DNA from: Takakia lepidozioides
Taxonomy: Eukaryota; Streptophyta; Takakiopsida; Takakiales; Takakiaceae
NCBI GenBank assembly: GCA_030704615.1
Contig: CM060732.1
Location: 77,791,053-77,855,052 of the forward strand
Reading direction: 5' to 3'
DNA length: 64,000 nucleotides
In this document: one piece after another, positions 9,601 to 22,204 of the stretch
How positions within the stretch are numbered: the first letter of the stretch is position 1
Layout: every line of letters starts with the position of its first letter
Made by a program: the position numbers and the translations under genes
Notes under the pieces: model-generated
The model's database searches: none
Told to the model about the DNA's origin: nothing
What the model saw: only the letters and a program-made list of their open reading frames with translations

Positions 9601-12600
9601 GCCAATGGGTCAGCTCAGGTGAGGAAAAACATGTGGGCCCCCACTATATTCCACCTCCGTTACACCTCACCACGCGGCAGGCAAGACGGTCTGTGTGGTA
9701 CTTGGACGATGTCGCGCCGCCGCGTTCTGGCAACAATCTGGCAGAGAAGAAAAAAGAGATGGGCGGCCCAACATTTCCATATCACCGCAACAACAACATC
9801 CTCGGGACTTGTACATTGTCAAACTTTGATTTCTTCTTCTTCCTGTAATCGACAAGTGAAAAAGAATCATGTGCGCAAGCACCTTTTTGTCGTTCTTCTT
9901 CTTCCTATTATCATCCTTCTGTCAAATCCTAATCCGCAGATTGGGCATTCAAGATTCGACCACCTTGGTGTTGGCCTGCGTTGGAAAAACCAACCGGAGA
10001 TTTTGAGAGATCCATCTAGAAAATGGAGGCCCTTTGAAATGGATCGATAAGTGTCCACCAAAAACAAAAAAAGCTGGACATCAGACATGAGGGATTCGAT
10101 GGGCACACAGCAGCACCAGGCCATACTCCACAACGGGGCCACCAACAGCGTCATCAAGGGACCTGCTCTCTGTCGATCTAATCCATTCCAAGCCATGGAA
10201 GACTGCTCTGTCTGCCAGAACATCTGAATCGCGATCCAACCATGAAGAGAATAGTTACATAGAGGCCGTTGAATCCATCAGGGATGGAATATTCCACATC
10301 ACCTTCGTTTCTGTTTCCGTTTCTGTTCGAGGCCAGCTGGCTTATCTGGGCCAGGTAGACGAACCTAAAATGGACAGTTTTACCTAGTTCGCATGGTTAG
10401 AGTGAGCAGCACGACATAGAAACAATTTTCATGGATTAGCAAATCGAAAAGAAGTATGACCCAATTTTCTTGTTGAATTATAGTGATAAGACGAAATTGA
10501 TATGGTTTTTTAAAGTCTGGGACTTGTAGACACCTACCTATTTGTGACACCTAGGCCCCCCAAAGCAAACAGAAATAATCCTATTATGGTTACTTTGTCA
10601 TCCAATTCTAATTTTAATCTGTCATAAAGTAGACATAAACATAGCCTTCTATGAAATATTGTTAGATGACGTGATATTACATCAAAGAATGGTGAAGATG
10701 GCCCAGCAGAGTTATAAGTCAGGCTTAATGTCACTTTAAGGTAAAGGCTGTATCTCTTTAAAGTCAAGGCATGCAAAAACACAGGTGTCCCTTTAAGATC
10801 ACTCTCCATCTTGGGTTACGTCTACCCTATTTCTTTAGCAAACTTCACTTACCCATGATCATATTACTTTAAGTTGAGGGAAAAGTGGGGTGAAAGGTGT
10901 ATGTTTTCCTACTACCGATGGGCAGAAAATATATATTCTGGGGAGCGTGATGAGTCTCAAGACTCTCGATAAATTTCAAATATTTTTTAAATGTAATAAA
11001 TATTTTGAAATTAGTTCACCAAGTATTTGATTTCAAGGTAGTCACGTTCGACTAACCTCGTACTATGATTTGAAGGATATGATATTTGTAGTGAACGTTT
11101 TAGTCCAAGTTACTAGATATTATTCAGACTGCCCAATATTGTATCTGTCAATATAAACTAATTAACTGGGCCAGGGCAATAAATTTTGTTTTGGAGGAAT
11201 GGTGCTTAGTATCTACCGTACGTTGCTGTCAGATTCGATAGGACAGTGTCGATATAATTATATTTTGGAGGCTCAGTCCCTTCGGCACCTCATATTTTAT
11301 ATTCCAGGTTTCGGCAGTTTAGGATTGAATTTCGCCACCTATGATACAAGCTTGCGATGTGAGCTCCGCATCTGTAGAGGCCGCATGCGCCCTCTGCAAC
11401 GATCAAGCAGTTCACTAGCACCAAATTTTCTTATTTCTGGACAAGCTGAGTATGTAATATTTCTGGATTTTTAGACATCACTTCAGTTAATTCAAAAATT
11501 TCAACAACCCAAAATATAATTAATTTGTTTCGAATCTGACAGCAACGTAGGTACTCTCCTGATTGAGTTCTATGGGGGAGTCAACCGGCCTCTCATGATA
11601 GGTTTCACTTCACCGATTGATATGTGGCCTTTTCAACTCCAGCCGGCAGCGGAGTAGCTTGTATGATCAGTCGGGCTCTTTTTTTTTCTTTTTCTTTTTT
11701 TTTTCCTATAAACAGAACAGGGGGATTGTAGGTAATAATAGGTAAGGAAAAAATAACCTTACAAGAGCCATAAGGCGGATGATTGAGGACTCACCTCTCG
11801 TAAGTGTTATTCATTTTTAAATTTTAAAAAATAAAAAAATAAAAAGGTTGGATATTGCAAAGAATTATTTTCATTTGAGCTCCTAGCTATAAAAAGTTAA
11901 TTAAGTGTGCTTGGTCAATCACTTGCTTCACCAAGAGCAATCCAAGAACTCATAGAACTAGCAAAATCACTCTCTTCTAGCATATAAAAGAGACTTCAAA
12001 TTGCACTAACGTCTTTCAACTGGATGTCAAACCGTCTTTATTCTTCTTCTGAGACATAACAAAAGGGCTCCTTCTCCTTAGGGCTCCAACCCTATTCCCC
12101 TCCCAGGCTCAGTATAGTCTATGCTCGACTTGGGTTGGCTTATTTTCTTTTCTCTCCATGAAACAGTTGCAATTCCTCTTCATAAGGTGATAACTCTGTA
12201 TTTTAGGCTAAAACGCCTCTGAAATTCTGCGGGCTTAGATAGGCCCAGGTAAATGGCTCTCAGTTACTGTTCTTAGTCATCCGGCACGGTCTCTGTGCGA
12301 TCAGCCTAATGGCAGCCTTGTGGCACTCTAAGGGTTTTAGTTTTTTTCCCTTCAAATAATTCCAAATAAAGCTTCCAGGGCCAGACCCCTGTTTATCCAA
12401 AAAAAAAGAGAAAAAAGGGGGCTCGTATAATAATTTGAAAACAAAAACTATTTCTTAGCAAATCGTTTCTCATGTAGGTACTGGGCTTCAGCGTTTTTGT
12501 TTTTGGCGACTTTTCGCCAAATGGCGACTTCAAAAAATAGAAAAAGAATACTCCGTAGCAAATTCTATGTTTTTTCATGCATGAAATCGCCAAATTTCTC

Positions 12601-13560
12601 AAAAAATAAAAACATTGTGGATGCATTCGCCAAATATGGATGATTGAATGGATGTGGATGATTCTTTCCTAATCTGAATGGATGAACAGAATATATGCCT
12701 AATTTTTGCAAAACTCTGTAACCACTCGTGCTATTTTCCCGAATTTAAAAAAAAAACTCTGCTGGGCTTCATTTTCATTCTTTTTTACTCTTTTTGTTTT
12801 TGGAAATGGGACAGAACGACAGCCTCACAGTGCCAGCGCTCTAGCTTCATACATTTCATAACTTTCGTTCATATTTATTTCTAATTATTACTTATCTCAG
12901 CACAACCTCTGCATTTTCCTTTGGGACTCGGGTTCAATCTCAATCAACCTCTGGTCTGGTGCTCTGTCCCTGTATGGCTCAGCATAGGGAACTTCTTTTT
13001 TTTGCTTTTTTTCCTCTTAAACAGGGGACAGTGGAAATTTTCCCTCTCAAGGAGCCGTAGTCGAATGAAATAATTAATTAAATAATAAAAGTAAGAAATA
13101 TTCTGTGACGTGTTGACTGAGTGCTGACATGGGAGGCCAGTAAAGAAACCGTGTAGTGAGAAGAAGGGACGATAAGCCTGCGAGGGATGAGGGCAACAGT
13201 CTGGAGCAGTTTGACAAGAGGGACGACTGTGGGGGCCTCCTCTCATCTCCGCCATGATCTGCAGATCCATGAATGGTAGTGTGTGTAAGACTTTGTTAGC
13301 AGGAAGAGTGTGCTCCAGCATATCCTACGCTTATCCTATGCACCAAGAATTCCTTCCAGAGATTGACGTTGGGCCTTAGTGCAGCACTGCAGCGGGGACC
13401 TATTTTGGGTTCTTGCCAGAGTGCGCGGAAGATCGATCATCGACAGACTGGCTGGCCTACCGCGTGCTGAGGTCAAAGAGAATGGGTACGATGCACCGTG
13501 TGATGTACTGGCTGACAGAGGATAATGGGGGCCCCACATGTTTGGCTTTCAATGCACGAG
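9601..13560. other. Long intergenic region between the two LRR genes
   Basis: Apart from the MITE-like element at 11,219-11,549 I see no supported gene. The region is AT-rich with long T/A homopolymer runs (about 11,680-11,705, 12,395-12,415 and 12,990-13,015), typical of degraded transposon or SINE tails. Short open frames are not convincing. Confidence 0.55.
11219..11549. mobile_element. MITE-like element with 20-bp terminal inverted repeats
   Basis: TACGTTGCTGTCAGATTCGA at 11,219-11,238 is the exact reverse complement of 11,530-11,549. A second inner pair (AATTATATTTTGG and CCAAAATATAATT) extends the symmetry. The total is 331 bp and non-coding. If the terminal TA is counted as target duplication, the element fits a Tc1/mariner-type MITE; a longer duplication is not visible. 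No partner transposase was recognised. Confidence 0.7.
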
Positions 13561-13629
13561 TTCATGGGCCCTCGTCTAGGTGGTCAAAGAGTACTACTGC
13601 TCAGGGCATGGCAAGCTTTTAGGAGTGCG

Positions 13630-13637
13630 TATATAAG
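13630..13637 (+). promoter_or_regulatory. TATA box of LRR copy B
   Basis: TATATAAG lies in GCGTATATAAGTGGG, about 260 bp before the start codon. A pyrimidine-rich leader follows (TTCTTCTCGAGCTCTC, then CACACACTC), as expected for a plant transcription start about 30 bp downstream. Confidence 0.6.
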
Positions 13638-13897
13638 TGGGTCGCGGATTGAATTGTTACAAGTGTGTTGGTTTCTTCTCGAGCTCTCTAAAGTCGATCT
13701 CTCACACACTCAAACTCACACTGTTCTATTATCTCAATTTATCATACTGCTGTTGTGCTTAGGTAGATCACACAGTACCAGACTCTCCTTTGTCTCTGTT
13801 CCTGGTTGGGGTCATCGTCTCTTTCAAAGAAGCTCAGTAGTATTGTGTGCTTGTACATCGCTCTTCAGCAAGGGGGTGAGGAGTCCTGAGATCAAGA

Positions 13898-14953
13898 ATG
13901 GAGGGTCGTGTGGCGGCAAGATCACTGTTGTTCCATTGCGCGCTTCTGGCATGGTCAATCTGTGGTGCTGATGCCGCAGGTTCATGCCTACCAGCCGAGA
14001 GGGATGCGCTACTGGCGTTCAAGGCGGGGATCAAAGAGGATCCCGCCAACCTGCTGCAAGGATGGCTGAAAAACACCGACTGCTGCGCGTCTAACTGGCT
14101 CGGTGTGGTCTGCGACGCCAACGGCCATGTAAAGGAGCTAGATCTGCGCCCTGACCCTGCCTCCAACGACGGCATCTACCTGACTGGCACCATTTCCACA
14201 TCCCTGGCCTCTCTTTCCAAGCTAGAGTACCTGGATCTGAGCGACTTGCTTAACCTGTCAGGCAGTATCCCCGTCGGTATTGGGAAGCTGACAAATCTGC
14301 AGCATCTGGATGTGCGGAACAACAAGCTGACAGGACCGATTCCACCGTCTTTCGGCTCCCTCACCAACCTCAACTGGCTCAGCCTGGGTGGTAACGACTT
14401 CACCGGCTCCATCCCCACTGAGCTCGGCAACCTGGGCCCCAAGCTCAACTACCTCTATCTCTCCGGCGGGTCGCTCTCTGGAGTCATCCCGCAATCGATC
14501 TTTCATCTCCCCAACCTCACCTATCTATACATAGGTTCGAATCAGCTTTCGGGAAGCATCCCCACAGACCTGAGCGCCCTCGCCGGTACTCTGCAGTACC
14601 TGGACCTCTCCATAAACAAATTGACAGGAAAACTACCCGCAAACATCGGGGACCTCAATCAGCTCGGCCTTCTGGATGTGTCCTCGAATGCGTTTACTGG
14701 CACCATTCCTGCTAGTATTGGGCTGATCTCAGGACTCCGCAACTTAGCGCTCAATAACAACCAATTCTCTGGACACATTCCACCTGCGCTTGCAAAGCTC
14801 AAGGACCTGGTATACGTGGACCTGGCTAACAATCACCTAACGGGGCCCATCCCCCAGGGTGCCCCCTTCTCTACGATTGGAGACTTCTCCGGTAATCCTG
14901 GTCTTTGTGGGAGTCCACTCCCTGCGTGCAAGAGCAGGCGCTTACGTTTGTGA
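13898..14953 (+). CDS. Secreted LRR protein, PGIP/DRT100-like (copy B)
   Basis: A 351-residue intronless frame begins MEGRVAARSLLFHCALLAW. It has a signal peptide ending near GADAAG, the LRRNT_2 cap with paired cysteines (NTDCCASNW, VVCD), about ten LRRs and the C-terminal GLCGSPLPACKSRR. The frame starts just after a leader shared with copy A. From about residue 165 to the end it differs from copy A at only a handful of residues, and the last 160 nt appear identical. The N-terminal third differs more, for example KELDLRPDPASNDGIY here against TQLDLRPDPAFDEGVY. No membrane anchor follows. A cell-wall recognition or inhibitor role is inferred from the family only. Confidence 0.9.
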   Translation: MEGRVAARSLLFHCALLAWSICGADAAGSCLPAERDALLAFKAGIKEDPANLLQGWLKNTDCCASNWLGVVCDANGHVKELDLRPDPASNDGIYLTGTISTSLASLSKLEYLDLSDLLNLSGSIPVGIGKLTNLQHLDVRNNKLTGPIPPSFGSLTNLNWLSLGGNDFTGSIPTELGNLGPKLNYLYLSGGSLSGVIPQSIFHLPNLTYLYIGSNQLSGSIPTDLSALAGTLQYLDLSINKLTGKLPANIGDLNQLGLLDVSSNAFTGTIPASIGLISGLRNLALNNNQFSGHIPPALAKLKDLVYVDLANNHLTGPIPQGAPFSTIGDFSGNPGLCGSPLPACKSRRLRL

Positions 14954-17160
14954 CAAGTTTGAGGAAATTATCAGTCGCTTCCGGAAAAGAGATTTCTCCA
15001 CAATGTGCACCTGAATCGTTGACTAGTATGGCAATGTCTTTGGCAGATCTAGCTGATGCAGGTTACGTTGAGGGAGACTACCCACCTTAACATACATAAC
15101 AAATTACAAAGTATACAACTGGAAGAGCAATCCTCCTCAGAAGTGAATTGTGTGCATCAATCGATCTTATCGAATAGCAGAGTAGAGAACAGAGGTTATA
15201 CAAGCATATAGAAAGCTGTCGACCGAGTATCCAAACTTTCAATTTCTTAGTGATAGATGAAGACTGAGCATCACGGTCAGCACCAGTTTCACAGCATCTT
15301 CTTCGTAAGAACCTGCAATCTGGCTTGCAGATCATAGACTTTATATTTGCATCAGACAAATTATAATAAATGACAACATTATACTTCTCACAATGGCACT
15401 AATCATTGAGCAGATCATCAGTGCACCTTTGCTCCTCACTGGAAGAGATGATTATAAAGCAGATTTCTCCTTACTGTGGTATATACTATTTACTGTTTAC
15501 ATCTCCTCCTTGTGTGGCATTTTGAAATTTTGTTGCGGTCAAAGCATGAAGCCGAATCAGTCCAATTAGCACTCACTTTGAAAAACTATTGGGTGGCGAC
15601 CTTCCTACGCCCAATGCTTTCCATCTCTCCTCGCGGCCACAAAGTCAACTGGTGTCAAATTGTGGAGCGATAGCATTTGGAGAGTCTCTCAAAGATTGCG
15701 CAGTCCCAGTAGAGCTGCAATGCCAAAAATATGCAATTGCAGTGATCCATTCCCAAGTATCTTGTCCTGCAGACCGGACAGCCTTTGCATGCCTTCGCAT
15801 CGTTAGGCTCTCAACTTCTTTCAAACACGGATTAAACTCCACAACTTCGTAACTGGCCTATCATCTGCATGGGAGTACGGGAAGCACAAATGAATTATAC
15901 AACGACTTTTTGCACAGAGATTAAATGAAACAAGTGCTAGCTATAGTATCCCAGGGCTCCGATGCACAGTATTCGGACCCAATCACGACATTCCTGCAGA
16001 GACAAACGCCCCTCTCCGAGAGCCATAACAACTACCATATGCACTCCAACTCTGGGGAGAGGAGCTTTCATTAATACAGAAACCAGAGGTCACAGTCTTC
16101 AGGAGATCCACAGATGAATTGTTACTCCTTTCCCAACATCTGCTGAGGGATGTTCTAAATCAATCCCTACAAATCAATCTCTTCAATCGCAGAAGACCAT
16201 AAACGATGTTATCAGAGAGGCAAGGATCGCAACTCAAGTTTACTGTTCACTGGGCTGCTGTTTAAGCACGTAACATGAGAGCATCTTCCCAAACCCAACT
16301 TCTTGTGTAAGCAGACTCTCCCAAACCTAACATCTGAGCTTGATAAGGCTCGACAGCTGGCTCGTATGCCAAAAGCATATTATTCTATATTCGCATAATT
16401 GTAAAATATTCGAATCTTGCATGAAAGAAAATAAAATCCTAGTATTGTGAATGTCAGTAAACTCAGTGTACTATCGAATCAATATAATAGATCCTATATA
16501 TTCCGTCTCCGCCATACAACGCTTCTTTAGTGAGAGATTTGTTTTGTTGCGAGTGCAATCGATAATCAGAATTGAAAAATTCTTGCTTTCTCAATCTTCA
16601 CAGGTCTGGAAGAGTAGAGAGCCTACAGGGGCTAGCTAGCCAAAGGCCCAACGCTTGAGCTTGGCCGCACACCCACCCTGATGAGTGGCAAACTGGGCTG
16701 CGAACTCACCGTCGGATCCGTACGAAACCAGAACACGTGACAGGTGGGCTGCCAAGCTGCTAATGGAGTACAGGACATGGTGGAAGTCCAAGCACAGAAA
16801 GAGCAGGAGTTGTATGGAGCTCTTGACAGTCACTTTCAAACTTCATGTGAAAGTCCTTCTTCCTGTTTTGGGGATTGTTTACATCTGAAGCGTGCACAGA
16901 TACACAGGGGAACAAGTGCATTAGAATCTCAGGCCGAGAGATCGCACAGATGATGGGTTCCACCAAGGGAAATTAATGCGACCTGACATCTGAGGAGTAG
17001 GTGTAGGTAAGTGGAGGGTTTCTCTGCTTTCGGTACAATGAGAGCTTGAAAGTCCACCCCACATATTTATTATCTCCACGGAGTACACTGTGTCCCACAG
17101 CCGAAGCGACTGATTGCAAGCCCTGTACAAGCCTTGACAGTCCTGACCATCTAGATACAT
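14954..17160. other. Intergenic region, no supported gene
   Basis: The start is probably the 3' UTR of LRR copy B. Several open frames of 60-90 codons occur (about 15,589-15,852 and 16,685-16,953) but none shows a recognisable domain or good start context. Confidence 0.5.
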
Positions 17161-17164
17161 AATC

Positions 17165-17275
17165 GAGTTGGGGCGAACGAGGGACCACTCTGTTGGTGAG
17201 AGGGGTGAAGATCTTTTGAATATCTCCTGTCAGCTTGTTGCTTCGGAATTCCAGATGTTGGAGGTTCTTCAATTT
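17165..17275 (-). pseudogene. LRR gene scrap related to copies A and B
   Basis: The minus-strand frame reads LKNLQHLEFRSNKLTGDI then IFTPLTN. This aligns with one LRR of the two genes upstream (LKSLQHLDVRNNKLTGPIP, then LTN). Similarity is lost on both sides. It is a remnant of a third family member, so the locus once held at least three copies. Confidence 0.65.
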
Positions 17276-17279
17276 TGTT

Positions 17280-18370
17280 TTCCTACAGTACTAACTTAAC
17301 GTACTAGTGGTACTGATTCAGAACTCTCAGTCTCCCAGTAATTTTAAATTACCTAATAAGTAATTTTCAATTAATTCACCCAGTTTATGTTTTATTTTTT
17401 GTAAAATAGGGGAACATAGGCCCGATAAGACATACTTAGTAACCATGCTCATCCAGTATGAGATGATTATATTTTTCACGTTTATACGCAATCGATATGG
17501 GTACCTATTATGGTAGAATTTGAACTCGATAATATGAATAATGTGGGAGGGGAGTGGACATGTTGTAATGGTGCGGAGATACGGACCCTTTGGATAAGTA
17601 GAATATATGTATATATGACGCCAGCCAAAGCTAGCATAATATAAGTAAGGTAGTTACACCCAAATGTGAGCGTTTAAGCAGATATGCCCATACAATTGGT
17701 GAAGTAAGGGGAAAAATTATATGACTGGATGAGCAATTGAACAAACAGCTTGTGGTTTGAATTGCATGAATTTTGGATGAAGTGGCTAATTGATATGTAT
17801 TATCAAAGTGGCAGGGCACAAAAATGCTATGCCTGAGCTAAAGAGGGTACCATAACTCACTGAAATATTATCTAATATGAAGCCTACATGTGACCTGATA
17901 TGCACGAGATGTGCACTTGAAATGGCCCCCACACATTAACTACTACACCCAATAACTCACCCAACAGCTCGGCCCACAAGAGCAAAATGTATCCTATGGT
18001 GCAGTAGCGAAATAAAGGAGATCGGATGCATGAACTCCAATAAGCCCTTGGGAAACCGTGAATGTGTGCCAAATGGTCAACCCTGCATGTAAAGTGGACC
18101 CCACTCTCCTAGATTTGGATTCTTATTTAAGCACGTAGTGATCCAAAGTGTGCCAAACTGCGTGCTTTTCCAGCCTGAAACCTCACCTCTCACTACACTA
18201 ATTTGGACCATCCAAGTCTCACACGACGGCTCTCCACCTATTGTTCTCCCGCCACCACCTTGATTCCTCCCACCATCTCTATCGCCTCCCAGCAACTCCT
18301 TCCGACCATGGCCCGCCATGACAGCAACTCACTCTACAACAGGTGGTCCCGAACCTAGTTGATGCGCCCA
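17280..18370. other. AT-rich intergenic region
   Basis: No gene is supported. The right end must contain the 3' end of the pogo-like transposon, but I could not identify its terminal inverted repeat. Confidence 0.45.
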
Positions 18371-18378
18371 TGGCACTC

Positions 18379-19980
18379 CTACGACCTGCAGATGACTTGT
18401 GTCTTCCCTTGGGGCCTTTGCCCAGCGCTTGCAATAGCAATTTTTTGATTGTGTTTACAGATTGGTGGAGCCCACCCGCACAATGGGGTGATCCATGCAT
18501 GCTTGGGGGAGGGGTTGTTTGCTTTGATTGCTGCACGCAAACGTTCTCCTGCCTCGCTGCAGGCTCGTGCCGACCACTTGGCGTCGAAGGCCCTCCTGGC
18601 CAATCGCTCTTGTGTTCGGGCCTTCTTGAGAGCATCTTTCTCGATCTTCTCGGCTGCCCGCTTTGCTTTACCTTGCAGGGTCTCCTCTTTTTTCTGCTCA
18701 CGAGCTCGGGTTGCTTCTTCTTTTAGTCTCGCATTTTGCTCTAGTGCTGCCAAGTATACATCAGATGTCATTATAATTGACTTGTTGTAGTCTATAATAG
18801 GTTCGTCTCCTGATGCTCTTACCCTTCGATCGACTGCATGAGCCTCTGGGAGCGTCAATAATCGGGAGATTGATGAAAGGACCTCTGGCTGGCTAGGAAC
18901 CATCTCCCAGTCTACGTCATCATCGAGCTGCACTAAGGACTCCTGGCTGCTGCAAAAGTGTGCCTGGTTGTCATCGCCCCTTTCCTGGTCATTGCGCCTA
19001 TCCTCATCTGGCTCTTCGACCACCACAAAGTAGTGGTGGTGATTCTCTTGTATGTTGGGCACATAGTTGCCCAACACCTCTTCCACATGAAGGGCAGCAA
19101 GTACGTCTTCTACCTCCCCCTCAGGTGTATCCTCGTCCATTGATTCTGGTCTGATCTCCTAGGCGTGCAGGTCTGGTGTCCCCAGCCCTGAGAAGCATTC
19201 TGCCGGCCCCATCTTTCCTGCCATGGCTTCTGGATTCAAAGGCCAGATCCCAGAGGTCTTGAATCCCTTGGCAATGTTGGTAGGGGTCAGTCCTTTTTTC
19301 AATGCAAGGGAGACCCATTGGGCCAGATCTTCTTTCAACGCACCTCTTCCTTTATGTGCCATGGTCCAAACATCTCTATATTTCCTGAAGGCAGTCTTAA
19401 AGGGCTTGCCACATCAAGGGGCTGGAGTGCATGGGATGTGTGGGAAGGAAGTGTAATGACATCAAGTCCTAGTGATCTTGCTTGCTTGACAATGTCTAGG
19501 GTGACGTGTGAGTTGTGACCATCCAGAATTAACAAATGTTTGTTTATGACGGTAATCTCATTGCCCATTGCCTTTGCTGATTCCAGAAAATATGATATCC
19601 ACTTGTGAAACAATATTGCAGTCATCCATGCTTTTCTTTGCATTGCCATTGTTGCTCCAGATTCACATTTGTGAATGTAATTGCGACGGAATCTTTTCCC
19701 TTTGAATATGTAGAAGTTTGGGATGTAACTTCCTGCAGCATTCATGCAGGTGAGGACGCTTAGCCACTCCCTCTGATCTGGTGTTATAGAATGAACAGAT
19801 CTGGATCCGGTCTTGGCCAGCACAACAACACCTCCGTTTCGCCCAGCTCGGGCCCCGGACTTGTCACAATTCCATATCCTTATTGGCCCATAGTTGTGCT
19901 TACATCAGTTTCAGGTTAGCATAGAACGTCTTTACGTTCTCTGGACATAATCCCTTGGCCCTCCCAGTCTCTAGTCTTTG
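18379..19980 (-). pseudogene. Pogo/Tigger-like DDE transposase, N-terminus cut off
   Basis: In minus order the DDE core begins with YGPIRIWNCDKSGAR (first Asp), followed by LAKTGSRSVHSITPDQRE and LTCMNAAGSYIPNFYIFKG. The second Asp is in LLILDGHNSHV and the third in LPSHTSHALQPLDV. After a frameshift come KGRGALKEDLAQWVSLALKK and an acidic/basic tail with EKKEETLQGKAKRAAEKI. This matches DDE_1 transposases of the pogo/CENP-B/jerky group, which cut and paste DNA elements. All three catalytic Asp are present, but frameshifts near 19,400 and 19,150 and a premature stop near 19,900 break it. The helix-turn-helix half is missing because the chromovirus LTR starts at 19,981. I could not find that half beyond the other LTR. 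Confidence 0.8.
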
Positions 19981-20536
19981 TGTTGCGCACCTCACTTCGG
20001 TAAGCTCTCCTTCAAGTCATAGTTACTCGCTTTGATGCGTGCGCCTAACTCCCTAACTGGCCGTCGGGCCAACTCGGAGCTTCGGTTGCTCACCGGGACA
20101 TAACGGTCCCCCTTTACTCCTCCACAAGACCCTCTCCCAATTTGGGCCTAGTGGAAATTCCCTTTGGTCGATGGCAGTCCGGAATAGCTCCCCACACCTT
20201 GGTCGTTTTCCGGCTCGCACGCTTACTCACTAGTTTTTGGTCACCAACGGGCTTGCACCGTTCTCGGGGTTACTACTCCCTATATATACTTCTGTGACTG
20301 TCCGCGGGGGTTTCACAAACAACCATGCCATTTTATGGCAAACCACCACGAAAACCCTCGATTCCCGGTGATGAGTCGCGGTGAGTCTTGGCCCACCCAC
20401 CACGGTCCCATTGGACCGTGATGAGTCCCAAGACTCCCCACGACTCCCACCACAAGGTCTCCGCCCCCATGGTGAGTCCTATGCCACCCCCACTAAGTCC
20501 CCTAAGCTAACACCACCCCTCGTGGAACCACCCCCA
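19981..20536 (-). repeat. 3' LTR of the chromovirus
   Basis: On plus it starts TGTTGCGCACCTCACTTCGG and ends GGAACCACCCCCA, so minus-strand termini are TG...CA. It aligns over its whole 556 bp with 26,228-26,783. It contains several GATGAGTC and GTGAGTC motifs near the U3 end and a TATATATAC motif. Confidence 0.9.
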
Positions 20537-21646
20537 CCGCAATCCGGTGTGCGGGGCTCCACCTAGTGAGCGCCTTTGTCTTGAGTGCCTTGGGCACTCA
20601 AAGGTGCTTCAGCCCCCGCATCTATTGTCGCCACTACCCCCACCACAGGGGCAGCCCCTCTCGTGTCCCGACCCCCTGCCCTCAAGGCAAAGGGCTGTGA
20701 CACACACCCCTACCAACAGGGAGTCGATGTCCTCATCGACTTGTCTATTTTGTAGAAACGAACATCCCAGTTGTGGCGTCCCACATCAAGGAGTTTGTTT
20801 CCGCACCATGGCGTCCCATGGCTAAGAACCAAACTCCCACTTGACTCTACTCTCCACTAGCTAGTTCGGCTGACTTCCTCCAAGTCCCGGCCAAGGGTGG
20901 AGCCTCTCAAGCTCTTCCCAGTGCACTCTTCTTGGCCCACTTCAAGGCCAAGGAACGATCCTCCCCGAGGATCCAATCGCCTTACTGCAACAACATTTGC
21001 TTGCGACCGCTCGTGATGCCACTTTTTTGGCATCACCTTGAGCAATGGTTCACCTTGAACCCTTTTTGACTAGGAAGATAACCTTCAACCAACCATGCGC
21101 CCCAATCACTACAATTGGGTCCGCCTTGGAATGTTGGCCTGAGGTACGGGAACACGCCGAAGCCGCACTATGACTTCGTCCCGAGACTACACGATTATAG
21201 TACGTGAACGGAAGCATGTAGCTTCCGCGTTAGCCCGCACTACAAGGCAACCCCCTCTGTAGCGCAGTTATAGTACGCGCACGCGCCAGGTGCACACTAG
21301 CACGTGAACTCCCAAAGAAGGCGCAAGTTTCCTTGCCCCTTGGGTGGGAGTCACCCAATTTCGGCACTGCGCAAACACACGATTACCCAATTTACCTCTC
21401 CCACTTTTGTAAGCTAGCATGCATTCTACACACTAGCCAACCATACCATGCATCACCATTCGAAACAAAATAGGACGCACAACATTTGGAAACCATTTCA
21501 TTTATAACAAAATTTGTACAATACAAGTTTTTGCAATCGGATTCCTGAGCTAGCTAAGCCGGGCTAAGCATGCATTTCCTCCCCCACGCTCCAAGGTTGA
21601 TGTCCCCATCAACGCTTCTTCCGCTTTTGAGGTCGCCCTTCGAAAG
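20537..21646 (-). other. 3' untranslated region of the chromovirus
   Basis: About 1.1 kb separates the chromodomain stop from the 3' LTR. No coding similarity was seen on either strand; open frames here are short and GC-rich. A clear polypurine tract next to the LTR was not found (only GCGGTGGGGG on minus). Confidence 0.6.
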
Positions 21647-22204
21647 CTACAACCACCTCGAATGCGTTCCCATTTCTGAGGCACGCACCCAAGATGCCTC
21701 CACATGATGATAGCCCTTCCATTTCACGAGATACTCCGTTTCTCGATTCTTGAACCTCCTCGACTTAAGCACTGCCTCCACCTCATACTCAAGTTCATTT
21801 TCATGATCCAACAGCACAGGTGGCGGACGCAACACTTGATGTCAATTCGGACACGCTTCATCTTTAAAGTAAGGCTTCAAAAGGGAGACGTGGAATACCG
21901 AATGCACCTTGCTGTTTTCCGGCAGCTCCAATTCATACACATCCTCATTCATAACCTTCCGGATGCGAAAGGGTCCCGCATACGGAGGTATGAACTTCGG
22001 ACTCACTTCCGGAGGTAGTCGAAAATTCTTGATGTTCAACCAGACCTCCGTGCCTGCCTCAAACTTAACCTCCCTCCGCTTCCAATTCGCCTGCCGTTCA
22101 TACCGTTTCCTAGCTTTGGCAATGTTGTACTTTGCGAGCTTCAACAAACGCTCGCGTTCTTCCAGCACTGCCGTTGCTGCCGGTTCCTCAACGTCTTGGG
22201 CGGC
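21647..22204 (-). pseudogene. Chromovirus integrase C-terminus and chromodomain
   Basis: The segment reads an integrase C-terminal domain (VKFEAGTEVWLNIKNFRLP, then KFIPPYAGPFRIRKVMNEDVY and SVFHVSLLKPYF). After one in-frame stop it continues into a chromodomain (EYEVEAVLKSRRFKNRETEY, then LVKWKGYHHVEASW). The aromatic Tyr and Trp positions expected to read methylated histone are present (YLVKWKGY). Chromodomains target these elements to heterochromatin. The stop just before the chromodomain (after KDEACPN) would prevent its synthesis. Confidence 0.88.

Noticed and set aside
20350-20500. GATGAGTC motifs and a GAGTC-CCAA-GACTC hairpin in the chromovirus LTR, suggesting a hammerhead ribozyme (retrozyme)
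   Set aside because: The conserved CTGATGA and GAAA core elements are not both present in the right order; GTGATGAGTC alone is not enough.
20547-20825. Plus-strand Pro/Ser-rich gene in the chromovirus 3' region
   Set aside because: GC-rich open frame without domain, opposite to the element and next to its LTR; likely chance.
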